34,801 bases of DNA from Beijerinckiaceae bacterium (lineage in GTDB: Bacteria; Pseudomonadota; Alphaproteobacteria; Rhizobiales; Beijerinckiaceae), in contig JAKONI010000252.1 of NCBI GenBank assembly GCA_022702015.1, forward strand, positions 1 through 34,801, in the 5' to 3' direction. The translations under genes were made by a program, and so were the position numbers. Position 1 is the stretch's first letter. Each line of letters begins with the position of its first letter. Under the pieces are notes generated by a model. It was given only the letters and a program-made list of their open reading frames with translations, was not told the DNA's origin and did not search any database. Below are positions 8,185 through 16,032 of this stretch, piece after piece.

Positions 8185-9009
8185 TCAGAGCGCCGGCTCC
8201 AGGGGCGCCCAGTTCACCAGGATCTCGATGACGGTGGGGTGCGGCGAGGCGAGGGGATTGAGGAGCCGCAGCCGCTGGATGATCCGCCGCGTCACCGCCT
8301 CGGCCTTCGGCAGGTCGGCCTCGATGCCCGGGGGTCGGATGTCGTACAGGCAGGAGCGCAGCAGGCGCAGGGCGGCGCAGTCGGGGCGGATCCGGTAGAG
8401 GACGCCGGGCTGCGTGAAGAGGGTGCCCACCCGGCAGGTCCGCGTCACCGCCTGGAGCAGCGCCACGTCTTCGCCTCCGTGGCGGCGGAACAGTTCGTCC
8501 TCCGGGAAGCCGCCGGCATCCAGGATCACGCTGCGCCGGACGACGACGTTGCTCGGGGCGGTGAAGGTCACCCGCGTCCAGGCATCCTTGAAGCCGGAAT
8601 GGCCCGCGATCTCCGGGTCGAGCCCCACCGGCTTGAGCGCCAGCCGCACCAGGGCGAGACCCTCGATCCCGTCATGGGCGGCGACGGCGACCTCCAGGGC
8701 TTGGGCCTCGTACACGTCGTCGGCATCGAGGAAGGCCACGAGGTCGGTGCGGCTGAGGGCGAGGCCGACATTGCGCGCATAGGCCGGGCCGCCATTCTCG
8801 GTCAGCCGCGTCAGCACCACCCGCCCCCCCGCCCGGCCCGCCAGGGCCTCCACCACCTCCGCCGTCGCGTCCTCCGAGGCGTCGTCGATCACCAGGACGC
8901 GGTGGCACAGGGGCGAGGCGAGGGCGCTGAGGATGCTTTCCGCGATCGTCGCCACGGCGTTGCGGGCGGGCATGATGACGTCGAGGCGGCCGGAGACAGT
9001 CGCGTTCAT
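8185..9009 (-). CDS. Family 2 (GT-A) glycosyltransferase
   Basis: A 274-residue glycosyltransferase of family GT2. Seen: N-terminal VIMPARNAVATIAESI, the VIDDASEDAT nucleotide-sugar site, ENGGPAYARNVGL, and FLDADDVYEAQAL with the metal-binding DxD-like motif. GGEDVALLQAV supplies a probable catalytic acidic region. No membrane segment is evident, so it is cytoplasmic or peripheral. The acceptor and donor are unknown; it stands alone and not in a polysaccharide cluster. The open frame extends to 9126, but the ATG at 9009 begins eight residues before the first beta strand, so I used it. The 291-base divergent spacer towards the DUF1223 operon is notably AT-rich around 9060-9200 and probably contains its promoter. 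Confidence 0.85.
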   Translation of the reverse strand: MNATVSGRLDVIMPARNAVATIAESILSALASPLCHRVLVIDDASEDATAEVVEALAGRAGGRVVLTRLTENGGPAYARNVGLALSRTDLVAFLDADDVYEAQALEVAVAAHDGIEGLALVRLALKPVGLDPEIAGHSGFKDAWTRVTFTAPSNVVVRRSVILDAGGFPEDELFRRHGGEDVALLQAVTRTCRVGTLFTQPGVLYRIRPDCAALRLLRSCLYDIRPPGIEADLPKAEAVTRRIIQRLRLLNPLASPHPTVIEILVNWAPLEPAL

Positions 9010-9232
9010 CGGGGAAATTCCGTGCAGCGATGATCGCGGGACAATCGCCCTGCGAAGGCCCACGACTATTACAGGTTCGCGCCACCGCTCCAACACTCTG
9101 GCGTATTCATCGTGAACAAAAACCAATTCATCCGCTATATTACACGTCTCGGTCGATTTAATACATGATCACATCTTCCGATTGTATCGAACCTTCGCTT
9201 GCTCACGGCGTGCATCCGGAACGCTTCGGGGC

Positions 9233-9258
9233 GTAACCGGGGGGCGGGGCAGGGCGAA
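9233..9258 (+). promoter_or_regulatory. ECF-type promoter (GTAACC - 16 - CGAA) for the DUF1223/ECF/NrsF operon
   Basis: GTAACC at 9233-9238 and CGAA at 9255-9258 are separated by exactly 16 bases. Transcription would start near 9265, leaving a leader of about 35 bases before the DUF1223 ATG at 9301. From memory, this layout corresponds to the promoter motif described for the Caulobacter sigma-F (NrsF-controlled) regulon. The ECF factor two genes downstream would therefore control its own operon, which is the usual arrangement for ECF factors. The link to this particular sigma factor is inference. Confidence 0.7.
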
Positions 9259-9300
9259 AGGACCGGGACGGGGCGGTCTGCCCCCGGAGCCCTTCGACCC

Positions 9301-10002
9301 ATGCGAACGATCGTATCCGCCGCGTGCCGCACGGCCGCACTCTCGCTCATCCTCCTGTCCGGCCCCGTGGCGGCCCGGCCCGTGGTGGTGGAGCTGTTCA
9401 CCTCGCAGAGCTGCTCCTCGTGCCCCCCGGCCGAGGCGCTCCTCGGCCGGCTCGCGGAGGAGGGCGGGGAGGTCCTGCCGCTCGCCTACCACGTGACCTA
9501 TTGGAACCATCTCGACTGGCGCGACACCTATTCCCTGCCGGCCGCCACCGAGCGCCAGCACGATTACGCGGCGCGGCTCGGGGATGCGGTCTACACGCCG
9601 CAGGCGGTGATCGACGGGCGGGTCGGCCTCGTCGGCTCCCGGGAGGACGCGGTGCGGGCGGCGATCGCGGCGGCCAGGGGATCGGCGGGGGAGGAGGTGC
9701 CGGTGACCCTGTCCGGTCGGACAAGCCTCACCGTGCGCCTCGGGGCGGGGCGGGGCGCCGGACGGGTGATCCTGGTCGGGTTCGATCCGCGGCATGACAC
9801 CGCCGTCCCCCGGGGCGAGAACGCGGGCCGCACCCTGGTCCAGTTCAACGTCGTCCGCTCGGTGGCCGAGATCGGGGATTGGACCGGCGCCGAGCGGGAA
9901 TGGACGATCCCCTGGCCGGCGGGCGGGGCGGCGGCCGTCCTGGTCCAGGACGCGGGCGGGCGCGTCATCGGGGCGGCCTCGGCCCGGGGCGGGGGCGCAT
10001 GA
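9301..10002 (+). CDS. DUF1223 thioredoxin-like exported protein
   Basis: A 233-residue protein of the DUF1223 family, which has a thioredoxin fold and unknown function. Residues 1-25 form a signal peptide (RTAALSLILLSGPVAA), so it is probably periplasmic. The redox motif is C38-S-S-C41 within ELFTSQSCSSCPPAEALL, followed by LAYHVTYWNHLDWRD and YTPQAVIDG, all typical of the family. The frame is open upstream to 9199, but the ATG at 9301 starts the signal peptide and has GGAG 11 bases upstream. It is the first gene of an operon with an ECF sigma factor and NrsF, behind a matching promoter, which suggests that this thiol protein is a target and perhaps an effector of that stress response. Confidence 0.88.
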   Translation: MRTIVSAACRTAALSLILLSGPVAARPVVVELFTSQSCSSCPPAEALLGRLAEEGGEVLPLAYHVTYWNHLDWRDTYSLPAATERQHDYAARLGDAVYTPQAVIDGRVGLVGSREDAVRAAIAAARGSAGEEVPVTLSGRTSLTVRLGAGRGAGRVILVGFDPRHDTAVPRGENAGRTLVQFNVVRSVAEIGDWTGAEREWTIPWPAGGAAAVLVQDAGGRVIGAASARGGGA

Positions 10003-10124
10003 TCGCCACGGCAAGCATGGCCCCCGGCGCGGGCTCGCCGTTCGGAGCGAAGGGATCCCCGCTGGCGGTCGGCCGGTCGATCGGGCTACAGCCCAACGCT
10101 CAGGCAAGACGGAGCGGCACCGGG

Positions 10125-10682
10125 ATGGCGCTCGAAGGGGAGTTGGCGGCGATGATGGCCGCCGCGCAACGGGGCGATGCGGCGGCCTACCGGGCGCTGC
10201 TGAAGGCATGCCTGCCGGTGGTCGCCGGCATCGCCCGCGCGCAGGGAGTGCGCGGCGAGGCCGTGGACGACGTGGTGCAGGACACCTTGATGACGGTCCA
10301 CGCCGCGCGGGCGAGCTACGATCCGGCACGGCCCTTCCTCCCCTGGCTCGGGGCGATCACCCGCCGCCGGGCCATCGACCGCCTGCGCCGGGCGGGGCGG
10401 CGGCCGGTGGAGGTCCACGATCCCCTGGCCTTCGAGGCGGAGGCCGATCCCGGCCCGGCGCCGGGCGCCCACCTCGAGACCCGGGAGCGCGGCGCCGCCC
10501 TGGCGCGGGCCGTCGCCGCCCTGCCGGAGGGGCAGCGGCAGGCGGTGGAGCATCTGGGCCTGCGCGAACTGTCCCTGGAGGAAACCGCCGCCCTCACGGG
10601 GCGGACCAAGGGGGCCCTGAAGGTCAACCTGCACCGGGCGATCAAGGCCCTGCGCGCCAGCCTGACACGGGAGGGGGAGTGA
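10125..10682 (+). CDS. ECF sigma factor controlled by NrsF
   Basis: A 185-residue ECF-type RNA polymerase sigma factor. Region 2 shows VDDVVQDTLMTVHAARASYD and FLPWLGAITRRRAIDRLRR; region 4 shows ALPEGQRQAVEHLGLRELSL, then EETAALTGRTKGALKVNLHR, the helix-turn-helix that reads the -35 element. The next gene overlaps its stop codon by one base and encodes NrsF, so this is the SigF-like type known from Caulobacter, where it responds to metal or oxidative stress. The frame runs in from upstream, and an ATG at 9999 overlapping the DUF1223 stop is possible; I prefer the ATG at 10125, with GGAG upstream, because the extra 42 residues look non-conserved. It probably autoregulates through the promoter at 9233. 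Confidence 0.88.
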   Translation: MALEGELAAMMAAAQRGDAAAYRALLKACLPVVAGIARAQGVRGEAVDDVVQDTLMTVHAARASYDPARPFLPWLGAITRRRAIDRLRRAGRRPVEVHDPLAFEAEADPGPAPGAHLETRERGAALARAVAALPEGQRQAVEHLGLRELSLEETAALTGRTKGALKVNLHRAIKALRASLTREGE

Positions 10683-11323
10683 TGGCCGCCCGGCATGAGC
10701 AACTCGTCGAGGATCTCGCCGGACGCCTCGCCCCCGTGCGCCCGCTGCCCCGCCCGGGGCTGCGCGCCGCCGCGTGGCTCGGGGCGGCGCTGCTCCTGGG
10801 GGCCGTCCTGGCCATGCGGTTCGCGGCGGTCGGCATGGAGGGACAGGCCCCGGCCGATTTCCAGTTGGCCATGGTCGGTGCCCTGCTGACCGCGATTGCC
10901 GCCGCCTACGCGGCCTTCGTCACCAGCGTGCCGGGGCGCCCGGTCGGGTGGGCGCTGCTGCCGCTGCCCCCCGCCGCCCTGTGGCTCGGGGCGAGCGGCC
11001 TCGGATGCCTGCGGGCCTGGGTGAGCCCGATCCCGGATCTGCACGGGGAGCATGAGGCGGTGGGCTGCCTCGGCTTCCTGGTCTGCGTCTCGATTCCCCT
11101 GTCGCTGCTCATCGTCGCGATGCTGCGCCGGGCCTGCCCCCTGCGGCCGAACCTGACGGCGGCGCTCGCCGGCTTGGCCGTGGCGGCGGCGGCGGCCACA
11201 CTTCTGGCGCCGTTCCATCCCCACGACACGGCCCTGGTGGACATCTTCACCCACGCCGTGGTGGTGGCGGGAGTCATCGGCGTGAACGTCCTCGCCGGCG
11301 GTCGCCTCCTCACGAGGGGGTGA
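10682..11323 (+). CDS. nrsF: NrsF-family (DUF1109) membrane anti-sigma factor
   Basis: A 213-residue membrane protein with about six predicted helices (for example AWLGAALLLGAVLAMRF, FQLAMVGALLTAIAAAYAAF, and the final HAVVVAGVIGVNVLAG). Membrane layout, length and position directly after an ECF gene (TGATG overlap) identify it as an NrsF/DUF1109 anti-sigma factor. The N-terminal 25 residues would be cytoplasmic and contact the sigma factor. Cysteines are C109, C129, C135 and C152. In other NrsF proteins, as I recall them, a Cys lies in a CPxD-type motif between the last helices; here the equivalent-looking stretch reads PFHPHDTALVDIFTH, with His where I would expect Cys. If so, signal sensing may differ, for example through metal binding at H179, H181 and H191. 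That last point is inference. Confidence 0.82.
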   Translation: MAARHEQLVEDLAGRLAPVRPLPRPGLRAAAWLGAALLLGAVLAMRFAAVGMEGQAPADFQLAMVGALLTAIAAAYAAFVTSVPGRPVGWALLPLPPAALWLGASGLGCLRAWVSPIPDLHGEHEAVGCLGFLVCVSIPLSLLIVAMLRRACPLRPNLTAALAGLAVAAAAATLLAPFHPHDTALVDIFTHAVVVAGVIGVNVLAGGRLLTRG

Positions 11324-11333
11324 ATGCAGGATC

Positions 11334-11441
11334 CCAAAGGACAAGTCCTTTGGTGGGGTCCAGGGGCGAGGCCCCTGGAAACTAGCCCCCCGGGAAGACG
11401 CGGGGCGCCGCCCCGCACCCGCCAGAGGGCTCGCCCCCTGG
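11334..11441. repeat. Tandem hairpin array between convergent genes
   Basis: Four inverted repeats in about 110 bases. 11334-11353 has an 8-bp stem (ccaaagga / tcctttgg), 11360-11378 an 8-bp stem (ccaggggc / gcccctgg), 11400-11416 a 7-bp stem (gcggggc / gccccgc), and 11422-11441 a stem with one mismatch. It lies between the 3' ends of nrsF (+) and ycgN (-), so it may serve as a bidirectional transcript end. The first two hairpins have the same order and spacing as those at 1365-1407, so they look like two members of one dispersed family. Confidence 0.7.
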
Positions 11442-11451
11442 CCCCCCATCG

Positions 11452-11946
11452 TCAATCCTCGGGTTGGGCGCCCGGCCAGTCCACGATGCGGTCGAGATAC
11501 TCGTCCTCCGTGAACTCCTCCTCGTTGCCGGAGAGGCGCCCGCGCACCGAGATACCCGCCTCGTGGACGCTCGACGCGCGGCCCGAAATCAGCGGGTGCC
11601 ACGGGTAGAGCGGCTCCCCGTCCCGGATCAGGCGGTAGGCGCAGGTCGGCGGCAGCCAGGGGATCGTCCGCACCGCCTCGGGCGTCAGGCGCACGCAGTC
11701 GGGCACCTTCTTCTGCCGGCGGGGATAGTCGCGGCACCGGCAACCGATCCCATCCAGGAGCGTGCAGCCGATATCGGTGTGGTGGACCTCCCCGGTATCC
11801 TCGTCCTCGAGCTTGATGAGGCAGCAGCGGCCGCAGCCGTCGCACAGGCTCTCCCACTCGTCGGGGGTCATCGCGTCGAGGGTCTTCGTCCGCCAGAACG
11901 GCGTGTCCGCCGGGGGGGCGGTGAGGGGGCGAAAGGGTTTGGACAT
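11452..11946 (-). CDS. YcgN-family (UPF0260) cysteine-cluster protein
   Basis: A 164-residue soluble protein of the YcgN/UPF0260 family. Seen: [18 protein letters not shown] with C35, C38, C41 and C42, then C61, C69, C71 and C84 in the [17 protein letters not shown] and VPDCVRLTP segments. These eight cysteines are the family signature and probably bind metal or an Fe-S cluster (the related family is annotated as Fe-S/Zn cluster oxidoreductase-like). Function is unknown. [12 protein letters not shown] and the late [12 protein letters not shown] also match. It stands alone, convergent to nrsF and divergent from the penicillin-binding protein gene. Confidence 0.92.
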   Translation of the reverse strand: MSKPFRPLTAPPADTPFWRTKTLDAMTPDEWESLCDGCGRCCLIKLEDEDTGEVHHTDIGCTLLDGIGCRCRDYPRRQKKVPDCVRLTPEAVRTIPWLPPTCAYRLIRDGEPLYPWHPLISGRASSVHEAGISVRGRLSGNEEEFTEDEYLDRIVDWPGAQPED

Positions 11947-12155
11947 GGGCGCGTCCCGGTCTGCCCGAGGCGCCGCCCGGAGGCAAGCGCAGCGGGGTCT
12001 CCGGCGTTAACCCTTTGTCAAGATTAAGGGCCCGTCCCCACCCCGGCCCGGTGTGAGTCGCGTTGGTGAGGGACAGGCCGCCGCCTCGCCGCAGCCGCAC
12101 ATTCCTGATAGAAGTGCGTCTGCCGACAAGGGCGCCCGAAGACCGGATCCGAGAC

Positions 12156-14411
12156 GTGCGCCTGCCCAAACTGTCCACGATCAAGACCCGTATCGAGCAC
12201 GCCGCGCTGGCCTTCGACGCGCTGGTCAATGCCTCGCTCTATGACGGGGGCCGCTCGACGGGCGCGGCCTACGAGGGCTTCCGCCGCTTCATGGGCCGCT
12301 TCGCCGTGCGCGGCTGGAAGCGCGTCGCCCTCGACCTCACCAGCGAGGCGACGACGCTGGGCACCCTCGGGGTGCTCGGGCTGCTCGCCCTGGCGCAGCC
12401 GGCCTTCCAACTCACCAGCGACAACTGGCTGAAGCAGCAGGACCTCGCGGTCACCTTCCTCGACCGCTACGGCACCGAGGTCGGACGGCGGGGCATCAAG
12501 CACGACGATTCCCTGTCGCTGGACCAGTTCCCCGACATCATGATCAAGGCGCTGATCTCCACGGAGGACCGGCGCTTCTACGAGCATTACGGCATCGACC
12601 CGATCGGCACCGCCCGCGCCCTGGTGAACAACTCGCGCGGCGGCGGCAACACCCAGGGCGGCTCGTCCATCACGCAGCAGCTCGCCAAGAACCTGTTCCT
12701 CACCAACGAGCGGTCGCTGGAGCGCAAGATCAACGAGGCGTTCCTGGCCTTCTGGCTGGAAAGCCACCTCACCAAGAACGAGATCCTGAAGCTTTACCTC
12801 GACCGCGCCTACATGGGCGGGGGCACCTTCGGCGCGGTGGCGGCGGCGGATTACTATTTCGGCAAGCCGCTGAAGGACATCAGCCTCGCGGAAGGCGCGA
12901 TGCTCGCCGGCCTGTTCAAGGCCCCGACGAAATACGCCCCGCACGTGAACCTGCCCGCCGCCCGCGCCCGCGCGGCGGACGTGTTGCACAACATGGTGGA
13001 GGCGGGTTTCGTCACCGAGGGGCAGATCCAGACGGCGCTGCGCAACCCGGCGACCCCGGTCACCCGCAGCCGCGACATCACCGCCGACTACTACCTCGAT
13101 TGGGCCTTCGGGCAGGTGAAGGCGATGGCCGACGCGGGCAAGTTCCGCAGCGACCGGGTGCTCACCGTGAAGACCCCCCTCGACCTCGCGGTGCAGAAGC
13201 GCGCCGACGAGGTGGTGGCCGACATCCTGCGCAAGTCCGGCGACAGTTCCGACGTGGACGAGGCGGCGATGGTCATCCTCGACCCGGACGGGGCCCTGCG
13301 CGCCATGGTCGGCGGCGCCGATTACGGCGAGAGCCAGTTCAACCGGGCCACCGACGCCCTCCGCCAGCCGGGCTCGTCGTTCAAGCCCTACGTCTACGCC
13401 GCTGCCCTGGCCTCGGGGCAGTTCAAGCCGGAGACGACGGTGGTCGACAGCCCGGTCTGCATCGGCAACTGGTGCCCCCAGAACTACGGGCGGTCCTATA
13501 CCGGGCGGGTGCCGATGTGGCTCGCCGTGGCGAAGTCGATCAACACCATCCCGATCAAGATCTCCATCGCCCTCGGCAAGGCCATGGGGATCAACCACGA
13601 GGCCAGGGCCGCCAAGGCGGGCCGGGCCAAGATCATCGCCATGGCCCACAGCATGGGCGTCACCACGCCCCTGGTGGATTCCGTGTCCCTGCCCATCGGT
13701 TCGGCGGAGGTGACGGTGATCGATCAGGCGGCGGGCTACGCCGTGTTCGCCAACGGCGGCTTCAAGGCCAAGCCCTACGCCGCCACCGAGATCCGCAACT
13801 CCTCCGGCGAGGTGATCTACCGCCATGCCGACGAGGCGCCCGAGCGCGTGCTCTCGCCGCAGGTGGTGGCGGACATGAACTTCATGCTCAACAAGGTGGT
13901 GGAGGAGGGCACCGGCCGCCGGGCCCAGCTCGAAGGCATCAAGGTCGCCGGCAAATCAGGCACGACGAACGCCTACCGCGATGCGTGGTTCGTCGGCTAC
14001 ACCGGCAACTACGTCGCCGCCGTCTGGTACGGCAATGACGACCACACCTCCACCAACAAGCTCACCGGCGGCTCGCTCCCCGCCCAGACCTGGCACGACG
14101 TGATGGAACCGGCCCACCAGGGCATCGAGATCAAGGGCCTGCCCGGCCTGAAGGAAAGCCCGAAGGCGATGGCCCAGCAGGCCGCCGGCGGGGCCACCGC
14201 CCCCACCGACCCGAACGCCAGCGCCTTCGGCAAGCTCTCGCGCCGCTCCTTCGAGGTCATCGGCGGGTTGAACGGGCTGTTCCGCGCCGCCGAGCGGCCG
14301 AAGGCGCCCCCCGCCAGGGCCGGCGGATCGGACGACCGGGCCGCCGCCGCCGCCCCCCGCGAGATGGCCGAGGGTGCCCGCGCCGTCGGCGGCCGCATCG
14401 GCGTCCCGTGA
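12156..14411 (+). CDS. Class A penicillin-binding protein 1A (transglycosylase/transpeptidase)
   Basis: A 751-residue bifunctional peptidoglycan synthase. A membrane anchor lies at about residues 65-85 (LGVLGLLALAQPAF). The GT51 glycosyltransferase domain shows STEDRRFYEHYGID with catalytic Glu137, GGSSITQQLAKNLFL and KNEILKLYLDRAYMG. The transpeptidase domain shows QPGSSFKPYVYA (SxxK nucleophile), KSINT (SxN) and GKSGTTNAYRDAW (KTG-type box). A proline/alanine-rich tail ends the protein. The start is uncertain: no ATG is suitable, the frame is open to a TTG at 12063, and I chose the GTG at 12156, which has a GGA-containing site upstream and directly precedes the conserved-looking RLPKLSTIKTRIEHAAL. 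Two DUF genes follow in the same operon, 10 bases on. Confidence 0.93.
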   Translation: MRLPKLSTIKTRIEHAALAFDALVNASLYDGGRSTGAAYEGFRRFMGRFAVRGWKRVALDLTSEATTLGTLGVLGLLALAQPAFQLTSDNWLKQQDLAVTFLDRYGTEVGRRGIKHDDSLSLDQFPDIMIKALISTEDRRFYEHYGIDPIGTARALVNNSRGGGNTQGGSSITQQLAKNLFLTNERSLERKINEAFLAFWLESHLTKNEILKLYLDRAYMGGGTFGAVAAADYYFGKPLKDISLAEGAMLAGLFKAPTKYAPHVNLPAARARAADVLHNMVEAGFVTEGQIQTALRNPATPVTRSRDITADYYLDWAFGQVKAMADAGKFRSDRVLTVKTPLDLAVQKRADEVVADILRKSGDSSDVDEAAMVILDPDGALRAMVGGADYGESQFNRATDALRQPGSSFKPYVYAAALASGQFKPETTVVDSPVCIGNWCPQNYGRSYTGRVPMWLAVAKSINTIPIKISIALGKAMGINHEARAAKAGRAKIIAMAHSMGVTTPLVDSVSLPIGSAEVTVIDQAAGYAVFANGGFKAKPYAATEIRNSSGEVIYRHADEAPERVLSPQVVADMNFMLNKVVEEGTGRRAQLEGIKVAGKSGTTNAYRDAWFVGYTGNYVAAVWYGNDDHTSTNKLTGGSLPAQTWHDVMEPAHQGIEIKGLPGLKESPKAMAQQAAGGATAPTDPNASAFGKLSRRSFEVIGGLNGLFRAAERPKAPPARAGGSDDRAAAAAPREMAEGARAVGGRIGVP

Positions 14412-14421
14412 GGATGCGGGA

Positions 14422-15120
14422 ATGACGACGGGCAACCCCGGTTTCGCCACGCCCTCCGGGGCGGAGGCCGACCCGCCGCGCCGCCGCGCCTCGCTCCGGG
14501 GGGCCGGACGGTGGGTCTCGCGCGTCGCCCGCAAGAGCGGCACGCCGCTGCTCGCGCTCTACGCACTGGTGCTTGGGGCGGCGCTGGGGCTCGCCAGCGC
14601 CGACTGGGCGACCCGGGGCGGCTATCCGTTCGGCGGCGTGAGGATCGGCCCCTGGACCGCCTGGCCCCGGGCGGGCTCCAACCAGGCCGACCCCTACACC
14701 CGCGCGGTGAACGCCCGCCGGGGCGAGATTCCCCTGGCGGTGGGCGAGGGCCTGCTGCTGACGGCCGCCGAGGACGACGAGGGCCGCGCCCTCGACGCCA
14801 CCTGCGCCTACGTGGTGGCGGGGGCGACACCCCCCGCCCGGGCCTGGACTCTGACCGTGGCCGGGCGGGGCGCGCGCGATCCGCAGCGCCCGCACCTGCG
14901 GGAGGGCTTCACCTCCACGGAGATCCTGCGGCAGCCGGACGGGCGCTTCGCCATCGTCCTCGCCCCCGATGCGGAGGCGGGCAACTGGCTCCCGACCCCC
15001 CGGGCCGACGGCCCGATGCGGCTGGCGCTGCGCCTCTACGACACCCCCGCCGCCGCCGGCATCGGCTCCCTGGACCGCAGCGTCGTTCCCACCATCACCC
15101 GCCGGGAGTGCGCGTCGTGA
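14422..15120 (+). CDS. DUF1214 domain membrane-anchored protein
   Basis: A 232-residue protein with one N-terminal membrane segment (GTPLLALYALVLGAALGLAS, about residues 40-59) and a C-terminal DUF1214 domain, probably on the outer face. The domain shows RGGYPFGGVRIGPWTAWP and the terminal NWLPTPRADGPMRLALRLYD, which is the DUF1214 hallmark. Its role is unknown. GAGG is well spaced before the ATG. It begins 10 bases after the PBP1A stop and overlaps the next gene by four bases (GTGA), so the three are probably one transcript. In Hyphomicrobiales, DUF1214 and short DUF1254 proteins are often neighbours; in other bacteria the two domains occur in one polypeptide. Confidence 0.88.
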   Translation: MTTGNPGFATPSGAEADPPRRRASLRGAGRWVSRVARKSGTPLLALYALVLGAALGLASADWATRGGYPFGGVRIGPWTAWPRAGSNQADPYTRAVNARRGEIPLAVGEGLLLTAAEDDEGRALDATCAYVVAGATPPARAWTLTVAGRGARDPQRPHLREGFTSTEILRQPDGRFAIVLAPDAEAGNWLPTPRADGPMRLALRLYDTPAAAGIGSLDRSVVPTITRRECAS

Positions 15121-15695
15121 TCCGGCTCGTCTACGCCACCCTGACCGGGCTCGTGCTGGCCGGGATCGTCCACATCGCGGCGGTGCTAGCGATCCCGCGC
15201 CTGTCGGAGACGGACGCCGTGTCGAAGGCGCGGTCCAGCGAGAACCTCGATCATCCTCAGGCGATCTACACCATCGCCACGGGCGCCGCCCCGGCGCCCC
15301 CCGAGGCATGGCTGCCGATCCCCGATCCGGCCGTGGCGGTGGGCGTGTGCGCCTACGACCTGTCGGATGGGCCGATGCGCGTCTCCGCCCGGACGGGGCC
15401 GCTCGCCCTGTCGCTCGCCGCGCACGGACGCCAGGGGGCCTTCTACGCGGTGACGGATCAGGCGGCAGTGCGCGGCGCCTTGGACCTCGTGATCCTCACC
15501 CGGGCCCAGTACGACCAGGCCCTGGCGGACGACGACGAGAACGAGCCGAGCCGGGACGTGCGCATCGTGGCCCCCGGCGAGCGGGGCTTCGTGGTGGTGC
15601 GGGTCATCGCCGGCCTGCCGAGCCAGCGCCCGGCGGCGAACGAGGCCGTCCGCGCCGTCTCCTGCACGACCGACGCCCCGGCCGACAAATCCTAG
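15117..15695 (+). CDS. Short DUF1254-type membrane-anchored protein
   Basis: A 192-residue protein starting at a GTG that overlaps the DUF1214 stop codon. One N-terminal membrane helix (LVYATLTGLVLAGIVHIAAV, residues 4-23) precedes an exported domain. LSETDAVSKARS, then VGVCAYDLSDGPMRVSART and GQGAF-like AHGRQGAFYAVTD fit the short DUF1254 proteins that accompany DUF1214. Function is unknown. Translational coupling with the preceding gene suggests that the two products work together, perhaps as a complex linked to the cell envelope given PBP1A upstream. The family assignment rests mainly on context plus moderate motif recognition. Confidence 0.78.
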   Translation: MIRLVYATLTGLVLAGIVHIAAVLAIPRLSETDAVSKARSSENLDHPQAIYTIATGAAPAPPEAWLPIPDPAVAVGVCAYDLSDGPMRVSARTGPLALSLAAHGRQGAFYAVTDQAAVRGALDLVILTRAQYDQALADDDENEPSRDVRIVAPGERGFVVVRVIAGLPSQRPAANEAVRAVSCTTDAPADKS

Positions 15696-15780
15696 TTTCT
15701 TCTCGGCGTCTGAGGGAGAGCTCCAGGCATCGCGGAGTGATCTGGAGGCTTCTTTTGAGGACTACCGGGGCGGGCACCTC

Positions 15781-15961
15781 AGAGCCTGACCGGAAAGCCG
15801 GCGACTCTCCCAGTCTCGGCCTCATCCTGAGGTGCCGCCGCGAAGCGGTGGCCTCGAAGGAGACTTCCAGAACTCTCAACGATCCCTGGAGCCCTCCTTC
15901 GAGGCGGCTTCGCCGCACCTCAGGATGAGGGGGGGATGAAGGGATTTTCCGGTCAGGCTCT
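15781..15961. repeat. Nested inverted repeat element (dispersed family)
   Basis: The 337-base gap between 15696 and 16032 has no gene that I can support. It is dominated by a nested palindrome. The outer arms are 16 bp and perfect (agagcctgaccggaaa at 15781-15796 with its complement at 15946-15961). The inner arms are 16 bp and perfect (cctcatcctgaggtgc at 15820-15835 with 15915-15930). Innermost arms of 12 bp pair 15851-15862 with 15894-15905. The whole could extrude as a cruciform or fold as one long RNA hairpin. The outer and inner arm sequences recur in part at 25653-25704, so this is a repeat family and not a one-off terminator. Confidence 0.85.
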
Positions 15962-16032
15962 CGGGATGAGGCCGAGGGCGGGATGGAGGTCGGCTTCTCG
16001 GCGGGGTTCGGGGCGGCGCCCCGAGGCCACCC

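Noticed and set aside
9999..10124. ECF sigma start at the ATG overlapping the DUF1223 stop
   Set aside because: The extra 42 residues have no sigma-like sequence, and the ATG at 10125 has its own GGAG site; kept as an alternative only.
12024..13826. 600-residue minus-strand open frame opposite PBP1A
   Set aside because: Its composition is Arg/Gly/His/Val-rich without any recognisable domain, and it lies wholly over a clear penicillin-binding protein gene.
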